27,034 nt of DNA from Candidatus Omnitrophota bacterium (GCA_022709465.1 JAKLIT010000002.1:1-27034); one strand, 5' to 3'. Positions 1-7,361 are shown, counted from the stretch's first letter. The notes: generated by a model not told the origin, from the letters alone. Numbers and translations: made by a program.

Positions 1-44
1 AGGTTGTAATACCTTTCCGCGTTGACCAGTTTGTCGAGTATCAT
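1..44 (-). CDS. YhcH/YjgK/YiaL family protein, N-terminal fragment
   Basis: Only the first 14 codons lie in the window; they read MILDKLVNAERYYN and run off the left edge. This opening resembles the N-terminus of the YhcH/YjgK/YiaL (DUF386) family, whose members typically begin MI-D-L-NAERY and are cupin-like proteins linked to sugar or sialic acid metabolism. A GTGAGG Shine-Dalgarno-like stretch precedes the ATG at 42-44. The gene follows the lipoprotein gene at 52 by only seven bases, so it is probably the next gene of the same operon. The family call rests on a very short peptide. Confidence 0.55.
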   Translation of the reverse strand, partial: MILDKLVNAERYYN

Positions 45-51
45 AGGTGCC

Positions 52-423
52 TCACTTTTTTATCAGCTGAATCTCGTCGATAAGGCCCTGGCCGTCAAAA
101 AAGATATAGATCTTCTCGCCCTCGAAGTAATTCGACGAGCCGGGCTTGTAGACCCACTTGTCCCTCTTCGTCAGCGAATCCTTGAACGCTACCTGCGGCG
201 GCCCGTATTTCTTCATGACCGCGTCCACGGCAAGCCCCTTCTTTATCTCGCCGCCGGCGAGACCGGCCTTGACTTTCTCATATTGCGCGGTCTCTTTCGC
301 AAGCGTCCTCTCCGCGTCGTCCATGCTGCTGCCGACCTGCATCAGCGTGCCTATGCCTTCGGCACGGCAGGCCGGCGCGCAGGATAACACAGCCATCGCG
401 AGAAGCAACAGCAGTATCCTCAT
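52..423 (-). CDS. Small exported (lipo)protein of unknown function
   Basis: A 123-residue protein. The ATG at 421-423 is preferred because it opens directly into a signal peptide (MRILLLLLAMAVLSCAP) and overlaps the upstream stop as ATGA; an in-frame start further upstream would add a charged, non-secretory tail. VLSC at the end of the hydrophobic core could be a lipobox, though the -3 Val and -2 Leu are not ideal. The mature part has a helical segment (about residues 30-60) and then a region reading MKKYGPPQ, WVYKPGSSN and IYIFFDGQG. That pattern is reminiscent of small SmpA/OmlA-like envelope lipoproteins, in which a G-P-P turn precedes strands ending in a readout such as IYIFFD. This resemblance is an inference and no family is claimed. 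It is coupled to the 107-residue gene upstream. Confidence 0.72.
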   Translation of the reverse strand: MRILLLLLAMAVLSCAPACRAEGIGTLMQVGSSMDDAERTLAKETAQYEKVKAGLAGGEIKKGLAVDAVMKKYGPPQVAFKDSLTKRDKWVYKPGSSNYFEGEKIYIFFDGQGLIDEIQLIKK

Positions 424-743
424 TTTCTCCCTACTTTTAAGGTTATGTGGTATTCGTCGGTCCACGGCCACAGCATCGCAAAGTAAGAGAACTCCTTGTC
501 CTTGAGGAAATAAAGGACCTGGTCGTCGCGTATGCCTCCGAAATCCTCTATCGCCTGTTGTATATCAGTGCTGAGTTTTTTCTTCGATGGGCACACCGGC
601 TCGCCGAAGACCTTTCCCAGCTTCTCCTTCAGCAGCGGGATCTTGTCTCTCAGCACGACGGCCTCAAAGTAGTAATAGCTGTCAACCCTTACGGTATCGA
701 AGTCAACCGCCCTAACCTCTTCCATCAGCTCTTTGAATGTCAT
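420..743 (-). CDS. Hypothetical protein, 107 residues
   Basis: A soluble-looking protein of 107 residues with no signal peptide or membrane segment. It starts MTFKELMEEVRAVDFDTVRVDSYY and alternates predicted helices with short strands; two Trp (WPW) lie near the C-terminus just before an EYHITLKVGRK strand. I recognise no family. The stop codon overlaps the next start (ATGA, 420-423), so the two are likely translationally coupled. No clear Shine-Dalgarno sequence precedes the ATG at 741-743; 27 bases separate it from the end of the cache-domain gene. Its place between an exported sensor-like protein and a small lipoprotein does not reveal a role. Confidence 0.65.
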   Translation of the reverse strand: MTFKELMEEVRAVDFDTVRVDSYYYFEAVVLRDKIPLLKEKLGKVFGEPVCPSKKKLSTDIQQAIEDFGGIRDDQVLYFLKDKEFSYFAMLWPWTDEYHITLKVGRK

Positions 744-770
744 ATCAGGATTCTACCATAAAAACTTTTT

Positions 771-1922
771 TCACTCCAGATAATAGCCCGTGCCGATGAC
801 CCACCCGAACGGCTTGAAAAGTAAACTGTAAGCCCTCTTCTTTGCCGGCTCTTTCCCACCCGGCTTGTGGAACCAGTATACGGTGTATCCGCCGCCCGGC
901 TTCTTCCCGTTCGCGATCAATTCGCGGATGTAATAGATGCCGTTTATGTTCGCATCATAGCGGTTCTTGCCCTCGATGCCGGGGTCTGTCGCGTGGACTA
1001 TGTTCAGGCCGTCCGCCGTGTCGGCCCAGAAATACCCTTTGCCGTCGTCGCCGTAACGCAGCTGCCTGAGAAGGTCTGCGCCGAGCTTCTTTGCCTGCTC
1101 AAGGGTATACTCGCCCTTCTTTTGCTTATCATATATCCCCTGCAGCATGCTTGCCGCCGCCTGTGTCGCACTCTTAATGGACGCGTCCTGCTCCTTGCTT
1201 CCGGACGGGAGCGCCTCTTTTTTCGTGACCACGAGCCGCCATTGCGCGCCGTAGAGGCCGACCGTCGTCCAGACCGCGTCTTTCTTTATCACTTCCTTCG
1301 TCCCGATGTCGTAGAAATCATAAGAGCCCGAACCCGTCTGGTCCGAGGCGATCTTTTTCGCGAAATTTACCACTGTCGGGAACGGCTTATACAGGGGGTC
1401 TTCGAGTATGTTCTTGCCTATCTGCTTCGGGTCATCGTCGTAAATGTCCCTGCCGTCCTTCTGCATTACCCATACGTGGACCGGCAACCCTTTCGTTTCG
1501 GCCTCGACCACCGAACTAAAGAAATAGTCCGGCTTAAAAAGCAGGCTGATCGAGCCGATCATATCTCCCTTTTCGGAAAACACCGGATGTTCAAGCGCCG
1601 TGGCATAGAAGCCCTCGACAGCCATGAAGACGTCCCCGAGTACCGGGCGTTTCGTCCTGCGAAGCAGGCCCACCTGGTCCTGGCCGATTATGTTCGTGCC
1701 CTCGTATTTCTTATACTCCTCCGGCTCAACGATGACCATATTGCCTTTCATGTCGACCGTCGAGCAGTCGACGCAATATCGGCTGGATTTCGCGAGCTTG
1801 CGTATTATCTTCCTCGCCTCTGCGCCGCTTATGCCGGTCTTCGATAATTCCCTGGCCGCCGCCGCGACTTCGGCGTCCATTTTAGCAAAAGAAGAATTCA
1901 CCTTGCCCTGCAGGGTCAGCAC
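771..1922 (-). CDS. Cache-domain protein (signal peptide severed by an in-frame TGA)
   Basis: The open part encodes about 383 residues. Two extracytoplasmic sensor-type domains are visible. The first (about residues 5-225) contains SRYCVDCSTVDMKGNMVI and FYATALEHPVFSEKGDMIGSI-like strands typical of cache folds. The second (about 245-383) has the sCache_2 signature: an RYGDDGKGYFWADT strand-turn, HATDPGIEGKN, and a C-terminal KPFGWVIGTGYYLE. Such modules bind small ligands, often carboxylates, usually in chemoreceptors or kinases. Here there is no output domain. The only start within the open frame is a GTG at 1922 with no good ribosome site. Continuing the same frame upstream gives a strong AAGGAGG site, an ATG at 2025-2027 and a 25-codon signal peptide, but a TGA at 1950-1952 interrupts it. 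The gene is therefore either damaged, read through, or affected by a base error. It is probably part of the 6048-to-1 operon. Confidence 0.8.
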   Translation of the reverse strand: MLTLQGKVNSSFAKMDAEVAAAARELSKTGISGAEARKIIRKLAKSSRYCVDCSTVDMKGNMVIVEPEEYKKYEGTNIIGQDQVGLLRRTKRPVLGDVFMAVEGFYATALEHPVFSEKGDMIGSISLLFKPDYFFSSVVEAETKGLPVHVWVMQKDGRDIYDDDPKQIGKNILEDPLYKPFPTVVNFAKKIASDQTGSGSYDFYDIGTKEVIKKDAVWTTVGLYGAQWRLVVTKKEALPSGSKEQDASIKSATQAAASMLQGIYDKQKKGEYTLEQAKKLGADLLRQLRYGDDGKGYFWADTADGLNIVHATDPGIEGKNRYDANINGIYYIRELIANGKKPGGGYTVYWFHKPGGKEPAKKRAYSLLFKPFGWVIGTGYYLE

Positions 1923-1949
1923 AACCGACAGCGGGTCGTCCTTTCCGGC

Positions 1950-2027
1950 TCAATACGCGTCCGCCGAGAGGAAACCGCACAATACCGCCGCCGCCAACAA
2001 AATTATCGGGGCTTTCATCCTGTTCAT
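1950..2027 (-). pseudogene. 5' leader of the cache gene: signal peptide ending in TGA
   Basis: ATG at 2025-2027, behind a near-perfect AAGGAGG site (2034-2040, spacing 6), opens 25 codons that read as a standard signal peptide: MNRMKAP, a hydrophobic core IILLAAAVLCGFL, then SADAY. Codon 26 is TGA (1950-1952). The very next codons (AGKDDPLSVV) lead in the same frame into the cache protein. No frameshift is needed; one base change (TGA to CGA, TGG or similar) would restore a 418-residue exported protein. TGA ends many neighbouring genes as ATGA, so general TGA recoding in this organism is unlikely. Confidence 0.75.
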
Positions 2028-2040
2028 TGCGACCCTCCTT

Positions 2041-2622
2041 TTATTTTGCTCCGGCCTTTATAAGGATATCCACTATATCCGAAAAGTCCTTCTCTTCCGC
2101 GATCGACAGAGCGGTCTTGCCGTCGCGGGACTTCTTGCTCACGTTCGCGCCTTTCGCTATGAGCATCTTGACTATATCGGGGTTGCCGCCTTCCGCGGCG
2201 AACATTATCGGCGTCTTGTTCTCGCTGGCATAAACGGACTTGATATTGCTCTGCTGGGTGTTAGGGTTCGCTCCTTTGGACAAAAGCAGCTTTACCGTGT
2301 CAACAAGCCCTTTTTGCGCGGCTATCATCAGCGGGGTCGTCCCGCCGGGATCTGCGAAGTTCGGGTTCGCTCCTTCCTTTACCAGCAACTCGGCCACATA
2401 CTGGTGGTTGTTCTCCAGCGCAAGGATCAGCGGCGTCTTGCCGTCGCAGTTCTTCGCGTTCACAAAAGCCCCGCGCCTTAAGTATACTTCTGTTTTCTTG
2501 ATGTCGCCGGTCATCGCGGCGTTGCAAAGTTCGCTGTCCTTGTTCTGCATCGACGCGCCTGCGGTAGCGCAGAAAATGGCGCCTACCGCGGCCGCGAGCA
2601 GCATTGCGCGGGTTATTCTCAT
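2041..2622 (-). CDS. Exported ankyrin-repeat protein
   Basis: 193 residues with an N-terminal signal peptide (MRITRAMLLAAAVGAIFCATAGAS) followed by about five ankyrin repeats at roughly 30-57, 60-90, 94-123, 136-165 and 168-193. The diagnostic pieces are GKTPLILALE, GTTPLMIAAQKG, NKTPIMFAAEGG and GKTALSIAEE, each followed by a LL-KGANPN-type turn. Ankyrin repeats are protein-binding scaffolds; with a signal peptide this one would act in the periplasm or beyond. The ATG overlaps the stop of the ClC gene (ATGA at 2619-2622), so translation is coupled to the channel, which hints at a joint role but does not prove it. Thirteen bases separate its stop from the cache gene start. Confidence 0.9.
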   Translation of the reverse strand: MRITRAMLLAAAVGAIFCATAGASMQNKDSELCNAAMTGDIKKTEVYLRRGAFVNAKNCDGKTPLILALENNHQYVAELLVKEGANPNFADPGGTTPLMIAAQKGLVDTVKLLLSKGANPNTQQSNIKSVYASENKTPIMFAAEGGNPDIVKMLIAKGANVSKKSRDGKTALSIAEEKDFSDIVDILIKAGAK

Positions 2623-3959
2623 TTTTTAAATACCTTTCTTATGGCCTGCAGCAGGAATTTTGTCAAACTCTTTTCCCTCGGTTTGATGCCAACAACGACA
2701 TCCTCCATATCCTGTTCCATATCCACCGAGATCGACGATGATTTCCTTATGGCCAGGACCTGCGAGGGATATACGCTCCTGTGCCCGGTCATAAGGAAAC
2801 TTACCACGCATGCGACCGTGGCATACGGCGCTATCTTCGGCCCGAAAAGCTCTACCGACATTATACTTGCCGATATCGGGGTATTTGCCGCCCCCGCAAG
2901 CAGGCTGACAAGGCCTATCGCGGCGAACGTGGACGTATCAAGGCCAAGCATGGTCCCGAACAGGACCCCTGCCGCGGACCCTATAAAGAAGATCGGGGTC
3001 ACTATGCCCCCGCTCCCGCCGAAACTCAGGGTTATGCTTGTAAATATTATCTTCAATATAAAGGCGTACCAGACGATCTTGGCGCCGGTCAGGGCCCCCT
3101 CCACAGTATCGAGCCCGAGGCCAAGGTAGTCCTTCGAGAAGACAAATGTTAGCCCCACCAGCAACGCGCCTCCGATGATGCCTTTCAGCGGCTCCCAGAC
3201 CCTGATACAGCCCGCTATCTTGTCGGACAGGTTCAGCACTTCTATAAGGAGCGCCGAGCATATCCCGAAGAACATGCCGGCAAGTATAACTTTAAGGAAA
3301 AATATCTCGGAAAAAACCGGGACGAAATTTATCGTGTGGTAAAAATACGTTATCCCGAACGCGGAAGACACCTGGAAACTTACCACTCCGGCGATGAAAG
3401 ACGGCAGGAGCACGTCGTAAAGGAGGCTGCCGACGAACAGCACCTCAACCCCGAAGATCGCCCCGGCTATCGGGGTGCCGAAGACGGACGCAAAACCCGC
3501 GCTGATGCCGCATATGACAAGTTTCCTGCGGTCGTTATCCCCGAACTTAACGAGGTCCGCGAAACCCGACGCCAGCCCTCCGCCTATCTGCGCGCAGGGG
3601 CCCTCCTTCCCCACGGAACCGCCCGCGGCAAGCGTGATAAGCGTCGCGACCAATTTTACCGGGACCACCATCAGTTTTATCTTGCCGGCGCGCTTATGGA
3701 TCGCCTCTATGACCTTTTCCGTCCCGTGGCCTTTGGCGTCCGGCGCGAGGTATTTTATCAGGAGCACGCTGACAAAAAGGGCAAGCGGCAGCATCAGGAA
3801 ATAATACTGGGAATTACCCCCGAGCGCGGCGCACCATTTCAGGGCCTTCAGGAATAACGTGGTGGAGAACCCCACTATTACCCCTATCACGGAGGCGAGG
3901 AACACCCACTTGATAACGCTTATAAATAGTACTGTCTCTTCTTCTATCCTTCTTTTCAT
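2619..3959 (-). CDS. ClC-family chloride channel / H+-Cl- antiporter
   Basis: 446 residues, polytopic. The ClC signature segments are all present: GHGTE (77-81) at the position of the GSGIP filter, GKEGP (117-121) with the gating glutamate E119, a second conserved glutamate in GAIFGVEVLF (E172) near the place of the internal proton glutamate of antiporters, and GSGGIVTP (315-322) matching the GxFxP loop. A Tyr at 397 (SVYPSQ) may match the anion-coordinating Tyr. The protein ends shortly after the membrane domain with no CBS pair, as in EriC/ClcB-type proteins. Retention of both glutamates favours an exchanger over a channel (inference). It lies between a receiver-domain gene (6 bases upstream) and the overlapping ankyrin gene. 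The ribosome site before the ATG is weak. Confidence 0.95.
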   Translation of the reverse strand: MKRRIEEETVLFISVIKWVFLASVIGVIVGFSTTLFLKALKWCAALGGNSQYYFLMLPLALFVSVLLIKYLAPDAKGHGTEKVIEAIHKRAGKIKLMVVPVKLVATLITLAAGGSVGKEGPCAQIGGGLASGFADLVKFGDNDRRKLVICGISAGFASVFGTPIAGAIFGVEVLFVGSLLYDVLLPSFIAGVVSFQVSSAFGITYFYHTINFVPVFSEIFFLKVILAGMFFGICSALLIEVLNLSDKIAGCIRVWEPLKGIIGGALLVGLTFVFSKDYLGLGLDTVEGALTGAKIVWYAFILKIIFTSITLSFGGSGGIVTPIFFIGSAAGVLFGTMLGLDTSTFAAIGLVSLLAGAANTPISASIMSVELFGPKIAPYATVACVVSFLMTGHRSVYPSQVLAIRKSSSISVDMEQDMEDVVVGIKPREKSLTKFLLQAIRKVFKK

Positions 3960-3965
3960 ATTATG

Positions 3966-4340
3966 TCAGCTTACGTATCTTTCTATATATTTCAACAGGT
4001 CTTTCCAGTCCTCTGTCTTTATGAAATAATCCGCGGCGCCGAGCTCGCGCGCCTTGAAGAGCATGTCCGATTCCGTCTTGACCGAGAGCATTACGACGGG
4101 TATCCCCCATGTCTGCATGTCGCCTTTCAGCGCCTGCAGCGTCTCGAAACCGTCCATCTTCGGCATCAGTATGTCGAGCAGGATCAGGTCCGGGTTCTCC
4201 TTTACGGCTATTTTTATGCCCTCGTAGCCGTTGGACGCCCACAGCACTGTATACCCTGCCGCCGCAAGCCGCTCTTTCGCTATCGCGGCGAGGTCTATCT
4301 CGTCGTCTATTATAAGTATCTTCTTGCCGGGTGCCGGCAT
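3966..4340 (-). CDS. CheY-like response regulator, receiver domain only
   Basis: 124 residues forming a single receiver domain. The acidic pocket is D12-D13 in ILIIDDE, the phospho-acceptor is D56 in LILLDILMP, the switch residue is S86 in PVVMLSVKT, and the invariant Lys is K108 in ADYFIKTED. No DNA-binding or enzymatic output domain follows, so it would signal by protein contact. No histidine kinase is present in the window, so it is an orphan here. The GGAGCGGAGGG stretch upstream of the ATG at 4338-4340 overlaps the 3' end of the preceding gene, consistent with operon transcription. Its partner cannot be deduced from the neighbours. Confidence 0.95.
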   Translation of the reverse strand: MPAPGKKILIIDDEIDLAAIAKERLAAAGYTVLWASNGYEGIKIAVKENPDLILLDILMPKMDGFETLQALKGDMQTWGIPVVMLSVKTESDMLFKARELGAADYFIKTEDWKDLLKYIERYVS

Positions 4341-4355
4341 GCCCGCCCTCCGCTC

Positions 4356-4721
4356 CTACTGGACGTCGACCGTAACCGCCTTGAGCCCCGCCTTGTCATC
4401 GAGGTATTCCACCGCGACGACATCGCCCACCTGGATATCCGACGAGTCGATACCCTTGCCCGCCTTATACACCTGCGTATCCGGCATGACGCGGAATATG
4501 AGCTCGTCGCTGTTCGTCTGCGAGGCATCGAACGGTTTTATCGTGAAGACGCCGCCGTCGCCGTCTATCGAGGTCACCGCGCCTTCGGCGCTCTTTTGGT
4601 CCGCGTAATATCCGGCATCTTCCCGGATGACGTTATCGAAAGCCGAGCAATACCCGGGCACCAAGAGGCCCGCAAAAATGATTATAACGCTTAATCCCCG
4701 TTTTACGGATATTTTTTTCAC
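4356..4721 (-). CDS. Small exported protein with a predicted beta-rich domain
   Basis: 121 residues starting at GTG (4719-4721). That start is chosen because it sits behind AGGAGG with good spacing and opens directly into a signal peptide (KKISVKRGLSVIIIFAGLLVPGYCSA). The longer in-frame extension to 4841 overlaps the upstream gene and is not secretory. The mature region alternates short strands: GAVTSIDGDGGVFTI, ELIFRVMPDTQVYKAGK, DIQVGDVVAVEYLDD and LKAVTVDVQ. This layout (strand, residues around a modifier value such as DTQVYK, then an I-VGD-V-V-Y element) is like DUF5666-type or OB-like periplasmic modules, an inference from pattern only. It sits between the zincin gene and the receiver gene. 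Confidence 0.8.
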   Translation of the reverse strand: MKKISVKRGLSVIIIFAGLLVPGYCSAFDNVIREDAGYYADQKSAEGAVTSIDGDGGVFTIKPFDASQTNSDELIFRVMPDTQVYKAGKGIDSSDIQVGDVVAVEYLDDKAGLKAVTVDVQ

Positions 4722-4729
4722 CTTGCCTC

Positions 4730-5062
4730 CTAATATGTCCCCGAGTTCTTCATGTGGTCGTCCGACAGCCCGAAGTAATGCGCTATCTCGTGTATGACCG
4801 TGCGCCTGACGGCTTCCTTTATCTCGTCGTCGGTGCGGCACGCGTTCTCAATGTTGTTCCTGAATATCGTTATCTTATCGGGCATGACGTTGCCGTAGTA
4901 GTGCGTCCTCTGCGACAGCGGCACGCCCTGGTAAAGCCCGAGCAGGCGGCCGGGCTTCCCGTCCTCTATCACGATATCTATGTTCTCGAGCTTCTTTTTG
5001 AACTCGTCCGGGAGCCCTTCGACGGCCTCAACGACTAAATTTTCAAAGGCCTTCTCGTCCAT
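4730..5062 (-). CDS. Small zincin-like metallopeptidase (Zincin_1 / PF06262 type)
   Basis: 110 residues. Near the C-terminus is HEIAHYFGLSDDH (91-103), an HExxH zinc-binding and catalytic motif with G98 and a following Asp/His, which matches the compact PF06262 (DUF1025) family of single-domain zinc proteases. Earlier segments also fit: NIDIVIED, LGLYQGVPLSQR and PDKITIFRNNIE. There is no signal peptide, so it should be cytoplasmic; substrates for this family are not well defined. Its stop is eight bases from the next gene, and its start directly abuts the stop of the membrane protein gene, so the three are co-transcribed. Confidence 0.9.
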   Translation of the reverse strand: MDEKAFENLVVEAVEGLPDEFKKKLENIDIVIEDGKPGRLLGLYQGVPLSQRTHYYGNVMPDKITIFRNNIENACRTDDEIKEAVRRTVIHEIAHYFGLSDDHMKNSGTY

Positions 5063-5788
5063 CTATTTTCCCGCGCGGCTTGGATGCAGTTTCTTCCACC
5101 TGTCCGCATACAGGAAGAAGACGCCCGGCCCGAACGAAAGCAGCATAACCGATATCCCGAGCGCGATGCCTACAAATGTCGAGAACCCCGCGCAGCAGTA
5201 ATCCCTGCTCCTCGCGAGGATATGCGTCGGCACGGCGACGAGCAATTCGAGGACACTGCCCGCGAAAAGCGCCTTGCACTGCCTTCCGATTAAGGTCTTC
5301 GGCTCGAGTTTTTTGCTCCATCCGTAAAATACGCGCGCCCATATGAGCCATACGATGATGAATCCGGCGGCGCCTACGCCTAAGGCATTCCCTTGGAAGA
5401 AAGCTTCCTTTAGCTCGGAGTAACTCATAAACGCTATGACGCCGGCTATCAGGTCGGGCCCCTTATTTATCGTCTCGGAGACAGCGGCGATGATGCCAAA
5501 TATCAGGAATGCGGCCAAAAACGACGAGGCGATGACCGAAAAGAGCACGGGCTTCTTCGTGACGGGCCTCTTGCTCTCCGCCTTCACGGATATTCCGAGC
5601 AGGGCCGCCTCGCATAACAGCATTATCGCGAAGAGAGCCCAATACCTCCACGCCTCGAATATCTTCGATATCTCTTTCCAGTCGAACCCGTCGGAACCCG
5701 AAGCGAAAGACGCGAGCATGACCGGTTGCGTCAGGATCACCAATATGGCGCCGTAAAGGAAGATAATATAGAACGCGAAGCGTTTCAT
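5063..5788 (-). CDS. Polytopic inner-membrane protein of unknown function
   Basis: 241 residues from the ATG at 5786-5788. That start overlaps the stop of the SemiSWEET gene (ATGA); the longer open frame to 5932 lies on top of that gene and is rejected. About six hydrophobic segments are visible, roughly at 5-27, 48-68, 81-103, 135-155, 172-190 and 203-226. Between the last two is a distinctive motif, VLELLVAVPTH followed by ILARSRDYCCAG (about 179-201), with paired cysteines C198-C199 and a nearby His. This looks like a conserved functional site rather than a loop. I do not recognise a named family. Coupling to a SemiSWEET gene suggests, but does not show, a membrane function related to transport. 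Confidence 0.8.
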   Translation of the reverse strand: MKRFAFYIIFLYGAILVILTQPVMLASFASGSDGFDWKEISKIFEAWRYWALFAIMLLCEAALLGISVKAESKRPVTKKPVLFSVIASSFLAAFLIFGIIAAVSETINKGPDLIAGVIAFMSYSELKEAFFQGNALGVGAAGFIIVWLIWARVFYGWSKKLEPKTLIGRQCKALFAGSVLELLVAVPTHILARSRDYCCAGFSTFVGIALGISVMLLSFGPGVFFLYADRWKKLHPSRAGK

Positions 5789-6048
5789 GGCTTCCCCCTG
5801 TTTTTGGCCATCATTATCAGGATATACGCGCACGACAAAAGTGTTATTGCGTTCGCGCAGATTATCGGTAGGTTGCGGATGATTATGCCGTAGATGAGCC
5901 ACAGCAATATGCCTGTGGAAAATATTATCCACATCGGCAATGAAAGGTCGCGCGTATGCCCGGTCTTGTGGATCTTAATGACCTGAGGAAAGAGCGCGAT
6001 CGTGGTGCATGTGGCGGCAAGCATGCCGAGAATGGTTATGTGGTCCAT
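5785..6048 (-). CDS. SemiSWEET-type sugar transporter (PQ-loop)
   Basis: 87 residues with three predicted membrane helices (about 5-22, 38-58 and 62-82), the size and layout of a SemiSWEET protomer, which works as a homodimer moving sugars down a gradient. The PQ motif is P21-Q22 in TIALFPQVIKIHKTG, with the usual basic cytoplasmic end after it. RDLSLPMWIIFSTGILLWLIYG (a D-S-P-W series in the second helix) matches the family closely. It is the first gene of the leftward operon. The ribosome site is weak (AAAGG at a long distance) and no convincing sigma70 promoter was found directly upstream. Confidence 0.93.
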   Translation of the reverse strand: MDHITILGMLAATCTTIALFPQVIKIHKTGHTRDLSLPMWIIFSTGILLWLIYGIIIRNLPIICANAITLLSCAYILIMMAKNRGKP

Positions 6049-6294
6049 ATGAAATCGTACCTTTATGGCGTTATACCTATAAAATAATAACTAAAAGGAG
6101 GAAAATAATTAACGAATTTGGATAGCTGTTATGAATCTTAAAATATTCTCCGCAAGACATACACACCATCATGCAATTATTTCGTGCACAAATTTCATTT
6201 GCATCATCGACGACATTATCGCCTTAATTAATATAAATGCTACCTTCTTTGGTATTTCAACATCTCCCAGATTATATAACACAATGTTTCGGCT
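6049..6294. other. AT-rich intergenic region without a recognised gene
   Basis: 246 bases between the SemiSWEET start and the end of the next minus-strand gene. Composition is markedly richer in A and T than the operon to the left. It contains a perfect AAAGGAGG on the plus strand (6095-6102) with no usable start codon behind it. Only short open frames are present, and none has a coding look. It marks the left edge of the AT-rich island. Confidence 0.6.
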
Positions 6295-7080
6295 CTACGC
6301 TTTTTTTAGAACACCTATTGCTTCGTTGGATTTATTGATAAACGACATCAGATCTTTCGCTTGTATGGGATACTGATGGCTCGAATATGGATAGATAACC
6401 ATTTTATTGCCTCTTGTTGAAATATTATACCTGAAATCGCTTTTTACGAAATACTCCATTACGGCCGGAGAAAATATTCTTAAACCATCTCCGTCTTTTG
6501 AGTATAGTGAATATTTTTTTGAAAATTCCACATTATTAACTTTAATTTCCCCTGCTGGACTCTTATATCCTAAAAGTTTCATAAATGGCAGTACGGCATA
6601 TTTAATAACAGCGTCTGAAATAATCGACGATCTTGCATCAAATAGGTCAAAATCGGGAATAAAGGAATCTACGATCTCTGTCCATATTATCGTATCATAA
6701 GATGGAGAGCTGTATAGAGTGACATTAGAGGATGTTTTCATGTCAAATACAATAAGGTTGTTACCTTTATAACTTCCTTCCAATATATTATATATATGTA
6801 TTTTCGACTTAGATCCAGAGGGACCTCCTTCATCTTCATACAATTTTACACACTTTTTCACAGTTTCAAGAACTTCGCTTTTGCTGAGCTTGTCCCTGCT
6901 TATAAAATTAATTTGTTCCGCGATTTTTCTAAACTCATTCTTCCTCAATTTTTCATTTCCCCTAATTATTACATAACCAATGATAATAAGACTTATGCTG
7001 GTAAAAATAATAGCCGCGATTATGCTGCCTATAAAAGGATGGCACTTATCAAACGCTTGATTAATGAATTGCCCTAGCAT
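6295..7080 (-). CDS. Membrane-anchored protein of unknown function, AT-rich gene
   Basis: 261 residues with one strong transmembrane helix near the N-terminus (about 17-40), preceded by a short polar stretch and followed by basic residues (RGNEKLRKNEFRK). The bulk therefore faces the cytoplasm if the positive-inside rule holds. The body resembles a recurrent bacterial family of single-pass proteins with a pattern of IEG-YKG-....-FD, then SFIPDFDL, then EFSKKYSLYSKD, then VMEYF...F and MVIYPY; no function is established for it that I can name. A strong GAGGAGGAAGG site precedes the ATG. Codons are rich in AAA, AAT, ATA and TTA, unlike the neighbours, which suggests recent acquisition. A terminator hairpin lies immediately upstream, isolating it from leftward read-through. 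Confidence 0.85.
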   Translation of the reverse strand: MLGQFINQAFDKCHPFIGSIIAAIIFTSISLIIIGYVIIRGNEKLRKNEFRKIAEQINFISRDKLSKSEVLETVKKCVKLYEDEGGPSGSKSKIHIYNILEGSYKGNNLIVFDMKTSSNVTLYSSPSYDTIIWTEIVDSFIPDFDLFDARSSIISDAVIKYAVLPFMKLLGYKSPAGEIKVNNVEFSKKYSLYSKDGDGLRIFSPAVMEYFVKSDFRYNISTRGNKMVIYPYSSHQYPIQAKDLMSFINKSNEAIGVLKKA

Positions 7081-7115
7081 CTATTTTGCCTTCCTCCTCG
7101 TAATTTGTCGATTAT

Positions 7116-7151
7116 AAAAAAGCTCTGATTAAATGAATTTATCAGAGCCTT
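7116..7151 (-). terminator. Rho-independent terminator, minus strand
   Basis: The minus strand reads AAGGCTCTGAT, an 11-base loop, then ATCAGAGCTTT: an 11-bp stem containing one G-U pair. It is followed directly by a T run (6 A on the plus strand, 7116-7121). It would end a leftward transcript arriving from 7152 or beyond, where no protein gene is visible on this strand, pointing to a non-coding transcript. One arm is almost the same as in the tRNA terminator at 16436-16470. Confidence 0.8.
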
Positions 7152-7355
7152 ATCCTAATTTTTGCTATTTCTGCTTTTAGCACTCTACTCATTGCCTAGC
7201 CGTCCTATTCTGCATTCAAAACGCTGGGCGAATTTCTGGCGCTTCGCGCCTAAAATTCAGCTCGGTAGAGCTCGGAGTACTTCATTACACCTAATAACGG
7301 GAAGTTATAGCTTACGTTGGCCGCATCACTACAATAATATATCTCTGTCTTATAC
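7116..7355 (-). ncRNA. Candidate structured non-coding RNA, about 240 nt
   Basis: No credible protein is encoded in either direction between about 7152 and 7355, yet the segment has a complete minus-strand transcription unit: a near-consensus promoter (7362-7390), a predicted start near 7355, and the hairpin-T6 terminator at 7116-7151. Inside are several inverted repeats that could form helices: 7230-7258 (a 6-bp outer stem, 2x2 internal loop, 5-bp GGCGC/GCGCC inner stem and GAA triloop on the transcribed strand), 7259-7272 (AGCTC-GGTA-GAGCT), and a long-range pairing of 7275-7281 with 7179-7185 that would enclose the first two. I do not recognise a known RNA class (it does not look like tmRNA, RNase P, SRP or 6S RNA). 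The exact ends are inferred. Confidence 0.5.
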
Positions 7356-7361
7356 AGGGTT

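Noticed and set aside
867..1847. 326-codon open frame on the plus strand opposite the cache gene
   Set aside because: Shadow of a GC-rich minus-strand gene with recognisable cache domains; Arg-rich, no motifs and no ribosome site.
1950..1952. TGA as a selenocysteine codon or as recoded sense codon
   Set aside because: The position is at the signal-peptide junction, where a selenocysteine makes no sense, and TGA ends many other genes in the window (ATGA overlaps), so general recoding is excluded.
6131..6376. 81-codon plus-strand open frame overlapping the end of the 261-residue gene
   Set aside because: The AAAGGAGG at 6095-6102 is too far (28 bases) from the ATG, and the frame overlaps a better-supported gene on the other strand.
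7259..7272. tRNA-like D-arm (AGCTCGGTAGAGCT)
   Set aside because: No matching anticodon or T arms follow at the proper distances on either strand, so it is not a tRNA or clear tRNA remnant.
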